From NCBI RefSeq assembly GCF_016938855.1, contig NZ_JAFHAP010000004.1, positions 62,001-126,000 of the forward strand: 64,000 nucleotides of DNA. Reading direction: 5' to 3'. A program made the position numbers and the translations under genes. How positions within the stretch are numbered: the first letter of the stretch is position 1; each line of letters begins with the position of its first letter. This DNA comes from Polycladomyces zharkentensis (GTDB lineage: Bacteria > Bacillota > Bacilli > Thermoactinomycetales > JIR-001). The notes beneath the pieces were generated by a model. That model searched no databases. It saw only the letters and a list, made by a program, of their open reading frames with translations, and was not told where the DNA came from. Positions 56,640 through 64,000 of this stretch are shown here, one piece after another.

Positions 56640-57548
56640 TTACCCCTCGCCCACCACCTGAACTTCCGGCTCCAAGGTAGTTCCGAATTTCTCTTCCACC
56701 GTCCGGATGATGTGATGAATTAGGGTGAGAACATCTTTCGCCGTGGCTTGGCCCCGGTTGATGATGAAGTTCGCATGTAAGGTGGAGACTTCCGCGTCGC
56801 CCACGCGATACCCCTTCAGACCGGACGCTTCGATCAGTCGTCCGGCATGGTCTCCCGGCGGGTTGCGGAACACACTTCCCGCACATGGATATTGAAGAGG
56901 TTGGGTTTTCCGACGTCGGTCTTTGTTGCGGGCCAGGATGGAGGCAATCTCCTTCCGGTCACCGTATTGCAGTTGGAAAACGGCTTCGGTTACGATGCCC
57001 CGGTACTTGGTTTGCAAGGATGATGTGCGGTATCGGAATTCCAGTTGCTCATTGGTCAACGTGATCCATTCGCCCGTTTCCAACAACACCTCGGCCGACT
57101 CCAACACGCGCGACACTTCCGAGCCGTGCGCCCCCGCATTCATGTAGACGGCGCCCCCCACATTGCCCGGAATGCCGCCTGCAAATTCCAATCCCGTCAA
57201 TCCGTGTTTGGCAACCATCGATGTCAAACGAATGACGGAATAACCTCCACCGACGATCACACGGGTGCCTTCCACTTTCAAATCATCAAAACCTGCTCCC
57301 AGTTTGATCACCGCACCGCGAATCCCACCATCTCTGACCAGTAAGTTGGAGCCCCGTCCGATCACGCGCCACGGCAGACCGTGTTTCCTCACAACAGCCA
57401 TCGTCCGCTCCAATTCCGCCTTGCTGCGGGGAGAAATGAAGATATCCGCCGGCCCGCCCACTTTCCATGTCGTGTGACGGGACAAAGGTTCGTTCAATGT
57501 CACATGTTGAACTCCAGCCATTTCCAAATCGCGTGCTACTTCCTTCAT
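56640..57548 (-). CDS. murB: UDP-N-acetylenolpyruvoylglucosamine reductase
   Basis: An FAD enzyme that reduces the MurA product to UDP-MurNAc. The 302-residue protein has the FAD motifs GRGSNLLVRDGG and EFAGGIPGNVGGAVYMNAGA and the C-terminal GDAEVSTLHANFIIN. The start ATG has GGGGGGAAGTGGAC upstream. A 108-base gap without features separates it from murG. Confidence 0.95.
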   Translation of the reverse strand: MKEVARDLEMAGVQHVTLNEPLSRHTTWKVGGPADIFISPRSKAELERTMAVVRKHGLPWRVIGRGSNLLVRDGGIRGAVIKLGAGFDDLKVEGTRVIVGGGYSVIRLTSMVAKHGLTGLEFAGGIPGNVGGAVYMNAGAHGSEVSRVLESAEVLLETGEWITLTNEQLEFRYRTSSLQTKYRGIVTEAVFQLQYGDRKEIASILARNKDRRRKTQPLQYPCAGSVFRNPPGDHAGRLIEASGLKGYRVGDAEVSTLHANFIINRGQATAKDVLTLIHHIIRTVEEKFGTTLEPEVQVVGEG

Positions 57549-57656
57549 GTCCACTTCCCCCCTCGAACAACCTTGCACAAAGCGTGAGCGGAGCGTGATA
57601 TACGATATCTTATGCCCGCCTCCGTTTGATGTGACGACCGCCTATTGGGGATCTGT

Positions 57657-58772
57657 CTATTTTTTGTGATTGCGTACCAATTGTTCCAGTTCATCCACCA
57701 GCACCTCCGCCGCATCCGGTCGTCCCAGCTGACGGGCCGCCGTGCTCATCGATTGATGCCGCTCCCGATTCCCGAGAATCTCCTGGATCATGACAAACAG
57801 GGTTTCGCCGCTGCACTCTTTTTCCAACAAGACCCGGGCCGCGCCCTTTTTCTCCAGCAGTCGGGCATTGGCTTCCTGATGGTTGTTGGTGACGTAAGGC
57901 GACGGAATCAGGATTGACGGCAATCCCAAAGCGGTCAACTCCGCCAATGTTGAAGCTCCGGCCCGACCCACGAACAGGGACGTGGCAGCCAAGACATCTG
58001 GCATGTTATACAAAAACGGGCGAATAATCAAGTTCCCGCTCGTCTGTTCGCCCACTTTGGCCACGACATCATCATAATGGGCTTCCCCCGTGACGTAAAC
58101 GAATTGGATGTCAGGCGCCGACGCCATCAGCGGCACCATCTGCAACACCGCTTCGTTGATCGGACGGGCACCCCGACTGCCGCCGACGAACAGAACGATC
58201 GGCTTGTCCGAACCCGTGAGACCGAGCGACTCCATGCCGGCCGCAGCGTCTGCATGTACCACTTCCGTCGCGCGGGGGTTCCCGGCGTGAATCACCCTCT
58301 TGGCGCTATGGAGATGTTGTTCCGTTCCTTCAAAACTGATCGCCACCGTGTCGGCAAAACGGGACAGAAAGCGGATCGTCAAACCCACGATGACGTTTTG
58401 TTCATGGATCAGCGTCGGGATTCCCAACTGGTGGGCGGCATATACGGCCGGGCCGCACACATAACCTCCTGTACCCACCACCACGTCGGGTTGAAACTCC
58501 CTTATGTACTCTTTCGATTTTTTGACAGCACGGATAAATTTGGAAATCGTCTGCACGTTTTCCCACGTCAGTTTCCGCCGGAAGCCCTGGATTTCCACCG
58601 TAAAGAAGCGAATGTTCTGCTCTTTGGTGACGATGCGAGACTCCAAACCGTTTTCCGTTCCGATATAGCCCACTTCCACGTCGGGATAACGTTTGCGCAC
58701 TTCCCGCATGACCGCCAAAGCAGGATAAATGTGTCCGCCCGTACCACCGCCGGAAAGCAAAATCCGTTTCAT
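57657..58772 (-). CDS. murG: Lipid II synthase (GlcNAc transferase MurG)
   Basis: It adds GlcNAc to lipid I on the inner membrane face. The 371-residue GT-B enzyme has the first glycine loop SGGGTGGHIYPALAV, the second loop FVGGSRGARPINEAV, and the donor site GRAGASTLAELTALGLPSIL. The ATG with GCGGGGATGAAC upstream was chosen; an ATG two codons upstream is an alternative. Confidence 0.96.
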   Translation of the reverse strand: MKRILLSGGGTGGHIYPALAVMREVRKRYPDVEVGYIGTENGLESRIVTKEQNIRFFTVEIQGFRRKLTWENVQTISKFIRAVKKSKEYIREFQPDVVVGTGGYVCGPAVYAAHQLGIPTLIHEQNVIVGLTIRFLSRFADTVAISFEGTEQHLHSAKRVIHAGNPRATEVVHADAAAGMESLGLTGSDKPIVLFVGGSRGARPINEAVLQMVPLMASAPDIQFVYVTGEAHYDDVVAKVGEQTSGNLIIRPFLYNMPDVLAATSLFVGRAGASTLAELTALGLPSILIPSPYVTNNHQEANARLLEKKGAARVLLEKECSGETLFVMIQEILGNRERHQSMSTAARQLGRPDAAEVLVDELEQLVRNHKK

Positions 58773-58799
58773 GTTCATCCCCCGCATTCGTTGGTGTTC

Positions 58800-59903
58800 T
58801 TACCTGGTGTAGCGGGACAGATTGAGCAGAATGCCCACTGCGGCAAGTGTCAGGGTCAGGGAAGAACCGCCGTAGCTCAAAAAGGGCAACGTAATCCCGG
58901 TGACGGGAAACGCCCCGGTGACGACGCCGATGTTGATGACGGCCTGGATGGTGATCATCGCCGTCACCCCCGTAGCCAGCAGACTGCTGAACAAATTGGG
59001 GGCCATGATCGCCACACGAATCCCCCGCCACACCAGTATCGCAAACAACACAATCACCGTGCCTGCACCGATAAAACCCAACTCTTCCGCCAGGATCGAG
59101 AAGATGAAGTCCGTGTGCGGTTCCGGCAAATAGAGATGTTTTTGCCGGCTCATGCCGAGACCCAAGCCCATTAATCCGCCGGGACCGATTGCATAGAGCG
59201 ACTGGATGAGATGATACCCGGCACCCAGCGGATCTTGCCACGGATTGAGAAACGCCGTGATCCGCTTGATCCGGTAAGGTGCCGCCAACACCAACGCGGC
59301 AAACCCGCCCATACCCAGCAATCCCAAACCGCCCAGGTGAGACAGACGGGCTCCTGCCGCGTAGATCATGGCAATCCCCGTTCCCACCAATACGGTTCCC
59401 GTACCCAGGTCGGGCTGCATCATGATCAGCGCAAATGCCGCCCCCACAATGGCCAACGGGGGAAGCAGGCCCGACGTAAAGCGATGCATACTGTCGGCAT
59501 GCTCAGAGAGATAACGGGCCAAAAACGCAATCATCGCCAGTTTCATAAACTCCGACGGCTGGATGCTGAATGCACCGATTCCCAGCCAACTGCGCGCACC
59601 GCCACGCAACAGGCCCACTCCGGGGATCAATACCACGATCAACAGGAGAAAACAGAGAATGATTCCGATCTTCGCCCACTCAGCAAACCGCCGGGGGTCC
59701 AAATTGGAAATCACAAACATCAGAAACACGCCCAAGCCTGCGAACAACAACTGCCGTTTCGCATAGAAAAACGCGTCGTCATACCGATGATACGAATAGG
59801 CGGCACTGGCGCTGTACACCATGACAACCCCGATGGCCAGCAGTAACAGAATCGCCGTGACGATCACGTAATCCGGGTTGGTTCGCATTTTGGACATGGG
59901 CAT
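58800..59903 (-). CDS. spoVE: SEDS-family glycosyltransferase SpoVE/FtsW
   Basis: A 367-residue protein with about ten membrane helices, the SEDS sequences RSWLGIGAFSIQPSEFMKLA and MMQPDLGTGTVL, and a C-terminal ITLPFLSYGGSSL. Its place between murD and murG is that of spoVE in Bacillus. Whether it acts in spore cortex synthesis, vegetative division or both cannot be told from sequence. The start ATG has GAGGTGAACA upstream. Confidence 0.92.
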   Translation of the reverse strand: MPMSKMRTNPDYVIVTAILLLLAIGVVMVYSASAAYSYHRYDDAFFYAKRQLLFAGLGVFLMFVISNLDPRRFAEWAKIGIILCFLLLIVVLIPGVGLLRGGARSWLGIGAFSIQPSEFMKLAMIAFLARYLSEHADSMHRFTSGLLPPLAIVGAAFALIMMQPDLGTGTVLVGTGIAMIYAAGARLSHLGGLGLLGMGGFAALVLAAPYRIKRITAFLNPWQDPLGAGYHLIQSLYAIGPGGLMGLGLGMSRQKHLYLPEPHTDFIFSILAEELGFIGAGTVIVLFAILVWRGIRVAIMAPNLFSSLLATGVTAMITIQAVINIGVVTGAFPVTGITLPFLSYGGSSLTLTLAAVGILLNLSRYTR

Positions 59904-59938
59904 TGTTCACCTCGTTCGTCGGATTGGGCAAGCCCTCT

Positions 59939-61309
59939 TTACAGCCTATGCACGGCTTGTTTAAAAATGCTTCCCCGCTCCTCAAACGAAGTGTACATGT
60001 CCCAGCTGGCACATGCCGGCGACAACAGGACCACATCGCCAGGCTGTGCAGCTTTGCTCGCTTCCGCGACCGCTTCCGCCACATCTTTGACACCCAGACG
60101 AATGGGCACACCCGCCTCTTCGGCACGGGCGAGCAAGATGGGTGCTGACTGACCGTACGCCACCACGGCCTTCACCCGTTGGGCAAAGACCGGAACCAAC
60201 TCGTGAAAATCCACTCCACGATCCAAACCGCCTCCGATCCACACGATCGGCTGATCAAAGGATTCCAATGCCCGGATCGCGGCTTGCGCATTGGTCGCTT
60301 TGGAGTCATTATAATACGCGACGCCTTCCACTGTCCCCACATATTCCAACCGGTGCTCCACACCGCGGAAGGTGCGCAGCACATTCGCGATCGCATCCGC
60401 CGGACACCCGCAAAGATGGGCGATCACCGCGGCGGCGAGGGCGTTTTCCAGGTGGTGCGCCCCCGGCAGTGCCACCTCTTTTACCGGAAGCAACGGGATT
60501 TTCCTTTCATCCGTCCGCAGATGAACCCACCCGTCTTCCACCATCGCACCGCGCGGGACCGTCTCCCGACGACTGAACCACCACACACGGCTTTTCACCG
60601 AGGCCGCCGTTTCCCTGCATACCGGGTTATCCCAGTTGAACACGGCGGCGTCCTCCGATGTCTGATTGCGGAACAGACGCTGTTTGGAGGTGATGTAGTC
60701 TTCCATCGTTCCGTGATAATCCAGATGAGCCGGCACCACGTTGAGCAGGGCGGCCACTTTCGGATGGAAACGTTCCGTCCCTTTGAGCTGGAAACTGCTC
60801 AGCTCCACCACCAGCCATTCTTCAGGCCGGGTTTCCTGCACCACTTCCGATAACGCCATGCCAATGTTGCCGGCGACACGGGATGAAATTCCCCCGGCCG
60901 AGAGCATCTGTCCCACCAAGGAAGTGGTGGTCGTTTTCCCGTTGGAACCGGTGATGCCGACCAAACGGGAAGCAGTTAACCGGCCTGATACCTCCACTTC
61001 CGTGATAACGGGAATTCCCATCTCCTGCGCTTGGCGAACCGGGGCGGCGGAGTAGGGAATCCCCGGGTTTTTGACGAGTACGTCCACACCATTCGTCAGC
61101 AAATCGTCAGGATGGTGACCGCAAATCACCCGAATCCCGAGCGCTTCCAATTCTTCCGCCTCGGGACATGCTTCCCGCGGCTTTTTGTCATTCACCACCA
61201 CTTGCGCGCCCAATCGGTGGAGCAGCTTGGCCACTGCCGCACCGCTTTTGGCCAGGCCGAGTACAACCACGGATCGGCCGGCCCACTCTTCGGCGTCGCG
61301 CAATATCAT
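59939..61309 (-). CDS. murD: UDP-N-acetylmuramoylalanine-D-glutamate ligase
   Basis: It adds D-glutamate to UDP-MurNAc-L-Ala. The 456-residue Mur ligase has an N-terminal nucleotide fold (VVVLGLAKSGAAVAKLL), the ATP-binding loop GITGSNGKTTTTSLVG, and YNDSKATNAQAAIRAL. The ATG overlaps the mraY stop by four bases. Confidence 0.96.
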   Translation of the reverse strand: MILRDAEEWAGRSVVVLGLAKSGAAVAKLLHRLGAQVVVNDKKPREACPEAEELEALGIRVICGHHPDDLLTNGVDVLVKNPGIPYSAAPVRQAQEMGIPVITEVEVSGRLTASRLVGITGSNGKTTTTSLVGQMLSAGGISSRVAGNIGMALSEVVQETRPEEWLVVELSSFQLKGTERFHPKVAALLNVVPAHLDYHGTMEDYITSKQRLFRNQTSEDAAVFNWDNPVCRETAASVKSRVWWFSRRETVPRGAMVEDGWVHLRTDERKIPLLPVKEVALPGAHHLENALAAAVIAHLCGCPADAIANVLRTFRGVEHRLEYVGTVEGVAYYNDSKATNAQAAIRALESFDQPIVWIGGGLDRGVDFHELVPVFAQRVKAVVAYGQSAPILLARAEEAGVPIRLGVKDVAEAVAEASKAAQPGDVVLLSPACASWDMYTSFEERGSIFKQAVHRL

Positions 61310-62337
61310 AGGAACACCTCCAGATAGATGCCCAAGAGCGCAGCGATGAATCCGGCAAACCAGAAGGTAGTCACCACGCGCCACTCCGACCAGCCGGACA
61401 ACTCAAAATGGTGGTGAAGCGGACTCATACGAAAAATCCGTTTGCCGCGAAGTTTGAACGAGGCCACCTGCAACATCACGGACAACGTTTCTGCGGCGAA
61501 CACGGCCCCGATGACGGGCAACAACAGTTCCGTCTTCGTGATGACGGAAAGTGCCGCCAACCCGCCTCCCAATGCCAATGAACCGGTATCACCCATGAAC
61601 ACCTTGGCAGGGTGCGCATTGAACACCAAAAATCCCAGCAACGACCCCACCACGGCCATGGAGAAAATGGTGACGGTGATGTTGCTTTGCATCCAACCGA
61701 TCACGGCAAAAGCGCCGTAGGCGATCGCCGCCGTCCCCGCCACCAGGCCGTCCAGACCGTCAGTCAGGTTGACCGCGTTGGACGTACCGATCATGATAAA
61801 CAGCAACAACGGGAGATACAGCCAGTTCAGATGCCATTCCAGACCGGTTCCCGGAATGTGGACGGAGAAGATGTAACCGATCGTACCTTCGTGATACACA
61901 CGAACCTCCAGCAACACCCAAAAGAGAACCAAGCCGATGAACAACTGACCCAACAGCTTCTGTTTGGCCGTCAGCCCCAGGTTCCGCTTCATCACAACCT
62001 TGATGTAGTCATCCAAAAAGCCGAGAATCCCGTAACCCAACGTGGCAAATACAAGGAAAAACAAGTCCGGATTAATCACATTCTCCACGATGTTGTTGCC
62101 GAACGGGAGTGCTGCACTGAACGGAATGGCAGTCAGCACGATCGCCGTCAAAAACATGACGCCGCCCATGGTGGGCGTTCCCGCTTTTTTCATGTGTGCC
62201 TGCGGTCCTTCCTCGCGGATGCTCTGACCGAATTTCAACCGCCGCAAAACCGGAATCACCATCGGTCCGAGCAGGATCGTGATCCCCAGCGCCACTGCCA
62301 GCGGAATCAGAAAAAGGCGAATGTCCATCGTATCCAT
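61306..62337 (-). CDS. mraY: Phospho-N-acetylmuramoyl-pentapeptide-transferase
   Basis: It transfers phospho-MurNAc-pentapeptide to undecaprenyl phosphate, giving lipid I. The 343-residue protein has about ten membrane helices and the conserved acidic loops: FLDDYIKV, AVNLTDGLDGL and HHHFELSGWSEWRVV. A second in-frame ATG three codons downstream (MDIRLF) is an alternative start. Confidence 0.95.
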   Translation of the reverse strand: MDTMDIRLFLIPLAVALGITILLGPMVIPVLRRLKFGQSIREEGPQAHMKKAGTPTMGGVMFLTAIVLTAIPFSAALPFGNNIVENVINPDLFFLVFATLGYGILGFLDDYIKVVMKRNLGLTAKQKLLGQLFIGLVLFWVLLEVRVYHEGTIGYIFSVHIPGTGLEWHLNWLYLPLLLFIMIGTSNAVNLTDGLDGLVAGTAAIAYGAFAVIGWMQSNITVTIFSMAVVGSLLGFLVFNAHPAKVFMGDTGSLALGGGLAALSVITKTELLLPVIGAVFAAETLSVMLQVASFKLRGKRIFRMSPLHHHFELSGWSEWRVVTTFWFAGFIAALLGIYLEVFL

Positions 62338-62338
62338 T

Positions 62339-63733
62339 TTAGTCTCTTTTCTCCCCTTTTGTTAAATCTTTCACAACCTCATCCAATTTGACGGCCCTGG
62401 ATGCTTTCGCCAACAGGATCACATTCGGTCCACCCTGTTCCTGCAAGGTTTGAGCCGCTTCCGTTCGTGTCCCGAAATGGCGTACCGGGATGGTGGGATT
62501 GGCTGATGTCACCCCTTCGCCGATCCACCGGGCTTTCTCTCCCAACGTATAGACGCGGGACACCCCTTTTTCCGCGGCATACCGCCCGATTTCACGGTGA
62601 TACGCCGCTTCCTGAGCACCGATTTCCATCATGTCGCCCAAGAGTACCCACTTCTCTTTCCCCTCATCCAGCTCCAGAAGCAGGTCGATTGCGGCTCTCA
62701 TGGAAGTCGGGCTGGCATTGTACGTGTCATCGATGATCAGCATTCCCTTGTCCGTCTTCCGCATCTCCAGGCGCATCCCTGTCAATTGCGCCTCAGCCAG
62801 TCCCCGGCCGATCTCTTCTTCACTCAAGCCCAACAACCGGCCGACGGCGGCCGCCATCAGCGCATTGACAGCATTGTGCCTTCCCAGGAGCGGAATGGAA
62901 AAGCGCGCTCCCATCCGTGCGGATGTGAAAGAAATGCCGGACAGCCCGTTCAAGCTGATCGATTCAGGACGATCGTCATTGGTGTCCCCCCAGCCGATTT
63001 TTATCACTTGGCGCGAATCCTGCCTCACTCGCTCCAACAACAACGGTTCATCCCCGTGAATCACCCAGGTACCGTTCGGAGCCAGTCCCTCGCCAATCTC
63101 GCATTTGGCATCGGCGATGGCGGCACGACTGCCCAGGTGTTCCAGATGCGACTCACCGATGTTGGTGACCACGGCCACATCCGGTTTGGCCATCCGTGAC
63201 AGGAGCGCAATTTCACCCTTGTGGTTCATGCCCATTTCCACGACGGCCGCTTTCGCCTCCTTTGGCAAGGACAACAAGGTCAAGGGCACACCGATGTGGT
63301 TGTTCAGGTTGCCCTGTGTTTTGTGTACACGATGGCGTACCGACAGTACCGATGCGATCAGGTCTTTGGTGGTCGTCTTCCCGTTGCTGCCGGTCACGGC
63401 GACGACCGGAATCGACCACGTATCCCGATATGCCGATGCCATCGCCTGCAACGCTTCCAGGGTGTCTGCCACCAAAATAAACGGTACTTCTGCCGTTTCG
63501 GGTACAGGCCGATCCTGCTGCCACAAACAGGCGGCCGCTCCCTTGTCCACCGCATCCCGCCAAAAATCGTGCCCGTCAAACCGTTCTCCCACCAGCGGCA
63601 CGTACAACTGATTCGGCTTAAGTGTACGGGTGTCGGTCGACACCCCCTTGAACAAGAGCCGACGGTCGGACACACTCCCCACCAGACGACCGTTCGTCAC
63701 TTTGGACGCCCATTCACACGTTTGTTCGATCAT
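62339..63733 (-). CDS. murF: UDP-N-acetylmuramoyl-tripeptide-D-alanyl-D-alanine ligase
   Basis: It adds D-Ala-D-Ala to the tripeptide. The 464-residue Mur ligase has the ATP loop AVTGSNGKTTTKDLIASV, the carbamylated lysine region AVVEMGMNHKGEI, and DDTYNASPTSMRAAI. The start ATG has GGGAGGAACAAGC upstream. The mraY start follows its stop by one base. Confidence 0.96.
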   Translation of the reverse strand: MIEQTCEWASKVTNGRLVGSVSDRRLLFKGVSTDTRTLKPNQLYVPLVGERFDGHDFWRDAVDKGAAACLWQQDRPVPETAEVPFILVADTLEALQAMASAYRDTWSIPVVAVTGSNGKTTTKDLIASVLSVRHRVHKTQGNLNNHIGVPLTLLSLPKEAKAAVVEMGMNHKGEIALLSRMAKPDVAVVTNIGESHLEHLGSRAAIADAKCEIGEGLAPNGTWVIHGDEPLLLERVRQDSRQVIKIGWGDTNDDRPESISLNGLSGISFTSARMGARFSIPLLGRHNAVNALMAAAVGRLLGLSEEEIGRGLAEAQLTGMRLEMRKTDKGMLIIDDTYNASPTSMRAAIDLLLELDEGKEKWVLLGDMMEIGAQEAAYHREIGRYAAEKGVSRVYTLGEKARWIGEGVTSANPTIPVRHFGTRTEAAQTLQEQGGPNVILLAKASRAVKLDEVVKDLTKGEKRD

Positions 63734-63750
63734 GCTTGTTCCTCCCGCTC

Positions 63751-64000
63751 TCACGAACGCAGCGCTTCTCTGGCCACTTCCCGATCATCAAAATCATGGC
63801 GCACGCCGTTGATCTCCTGATAAGTTTCATGCCCTTTCCCCGCGATCAACACGACATCACCCGGACGCGCCCGACGGATCGCTTCGAAGATGGCCTCCCG
63901 GCGGTCGACGATCACATCGTACCGGTCTTTCGCCATCTCTTTCACGCCCTCCACCATGTCCGCAAGTATCGCCTCCGGATCTTCGGTACGGGGGTTGTCC
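63751..64000 (-). CDS. murE: UDP-N-acetylmuramoyl-tripeptide synthetase MurE, C-terminal part
   Basis: Only the last 82 codons lie inside the window; the gene continues to the right. The visible part starts with DNPRTEDP, the motif that recognises meso-diaminopimelate, and ends with [20 protein letters not shown] and [11 protein letters not shown]. Together with dapF this indicates a meso-DAP peptidoglycan. It stops 17 bases before murF. Confidence 0.93.
   Translation of the reverse strand, partial: DNPRTEDPEAILADMVEGVKEMAKDRYDVIVDRREAIFEAIRRARPGDVVLIAGKGHETYQEINGVRHDFDDREVAREALRS

Overview
The window is about 64 kb of chromosome from a spore-forming member of the Bacillota with moderately high G+C. 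The sporulation genes sigE, sigG, spoIIGA, spoVE and a ylyA-like gene, the DAP-type wall genes (dapF, and the DNPR motif of murE) and the Bacillus-like gene order all point this way. High G+C with Bacillus synteny suggests a thermophilic family such as Thermoactinomycetaceae; that placement is inference. Almost everything is transcribed leftward. The rightward exceptions are an MFS pseudogene, rqcH and one SDR gene.

Layout from left to right. 1-4.6 kb: a Leloir galactose operon galT-galK-galE followed by a metal-site-degenerate M24 protein and the start of a ROK regulator; a cre-like palindrome sits inside the galT promoter. 4.6-7.5 kb: pgi between relics of IS200/IS605-type elements and two kinds of short repeat. 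7.5-11.2 kb: dapF and a calcium-type P-type ATPase. 11.2-16.5 kb is the only clearly accessory stretch: an intact two-gene unit (SF1B/UPF1-like helicase plus a small helical protein) lying between a decayed cbrC-like gene and a decayed MFS gene. The helicase C-terminus and the small protein N-terminus carry the same roughly 25-residue motif, which is my best candidate for an undescribed system. 16.7-25.8 kb: rqcH, a small membrane protein, a HEAT-repeat protein, a menaquinone-type formate dehydrogenase operon (SDR-forC-forE-fdhD) and a PadR/HAAS pair with a frameshift. 25.9-36.5 kb: the pyrimidine operon pyrR-pyrP-pyrB-pyrC-carA-carB-pyrF-pyrE with three PyrR attenuators; pyrK and pyrD are missing, and pyrR seems to start at AUC. 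36.5-43.2 kb: rluD, lspA, a ylyA-like gene, a DUF5665 gene and ileS with a T-box leader. 43.3-49.6 kb: divIVA-ylmH-yggT-sepF-ylmE-pgeF-ylmC, then sigG and sigE. 49.6-64 kb: spoIIGA, an inserted SDR gene, and the division and cell wall cluster ftsZ-ftsA-divIB-murA-murB-murG-spoVE-murD-mraY-murF-murE, with murE cut by the window edge.

Two families of intergenic repeats (called B and C here) recur in the window. All copies seen lie just downstream of stop codons of leftward genes and all have the same orientation relative to transcription. Where a terminator is visible, the repeat lies between the stop codon and that terminator. No tRNA, rRNA, CRISPR array or prophage was seen.
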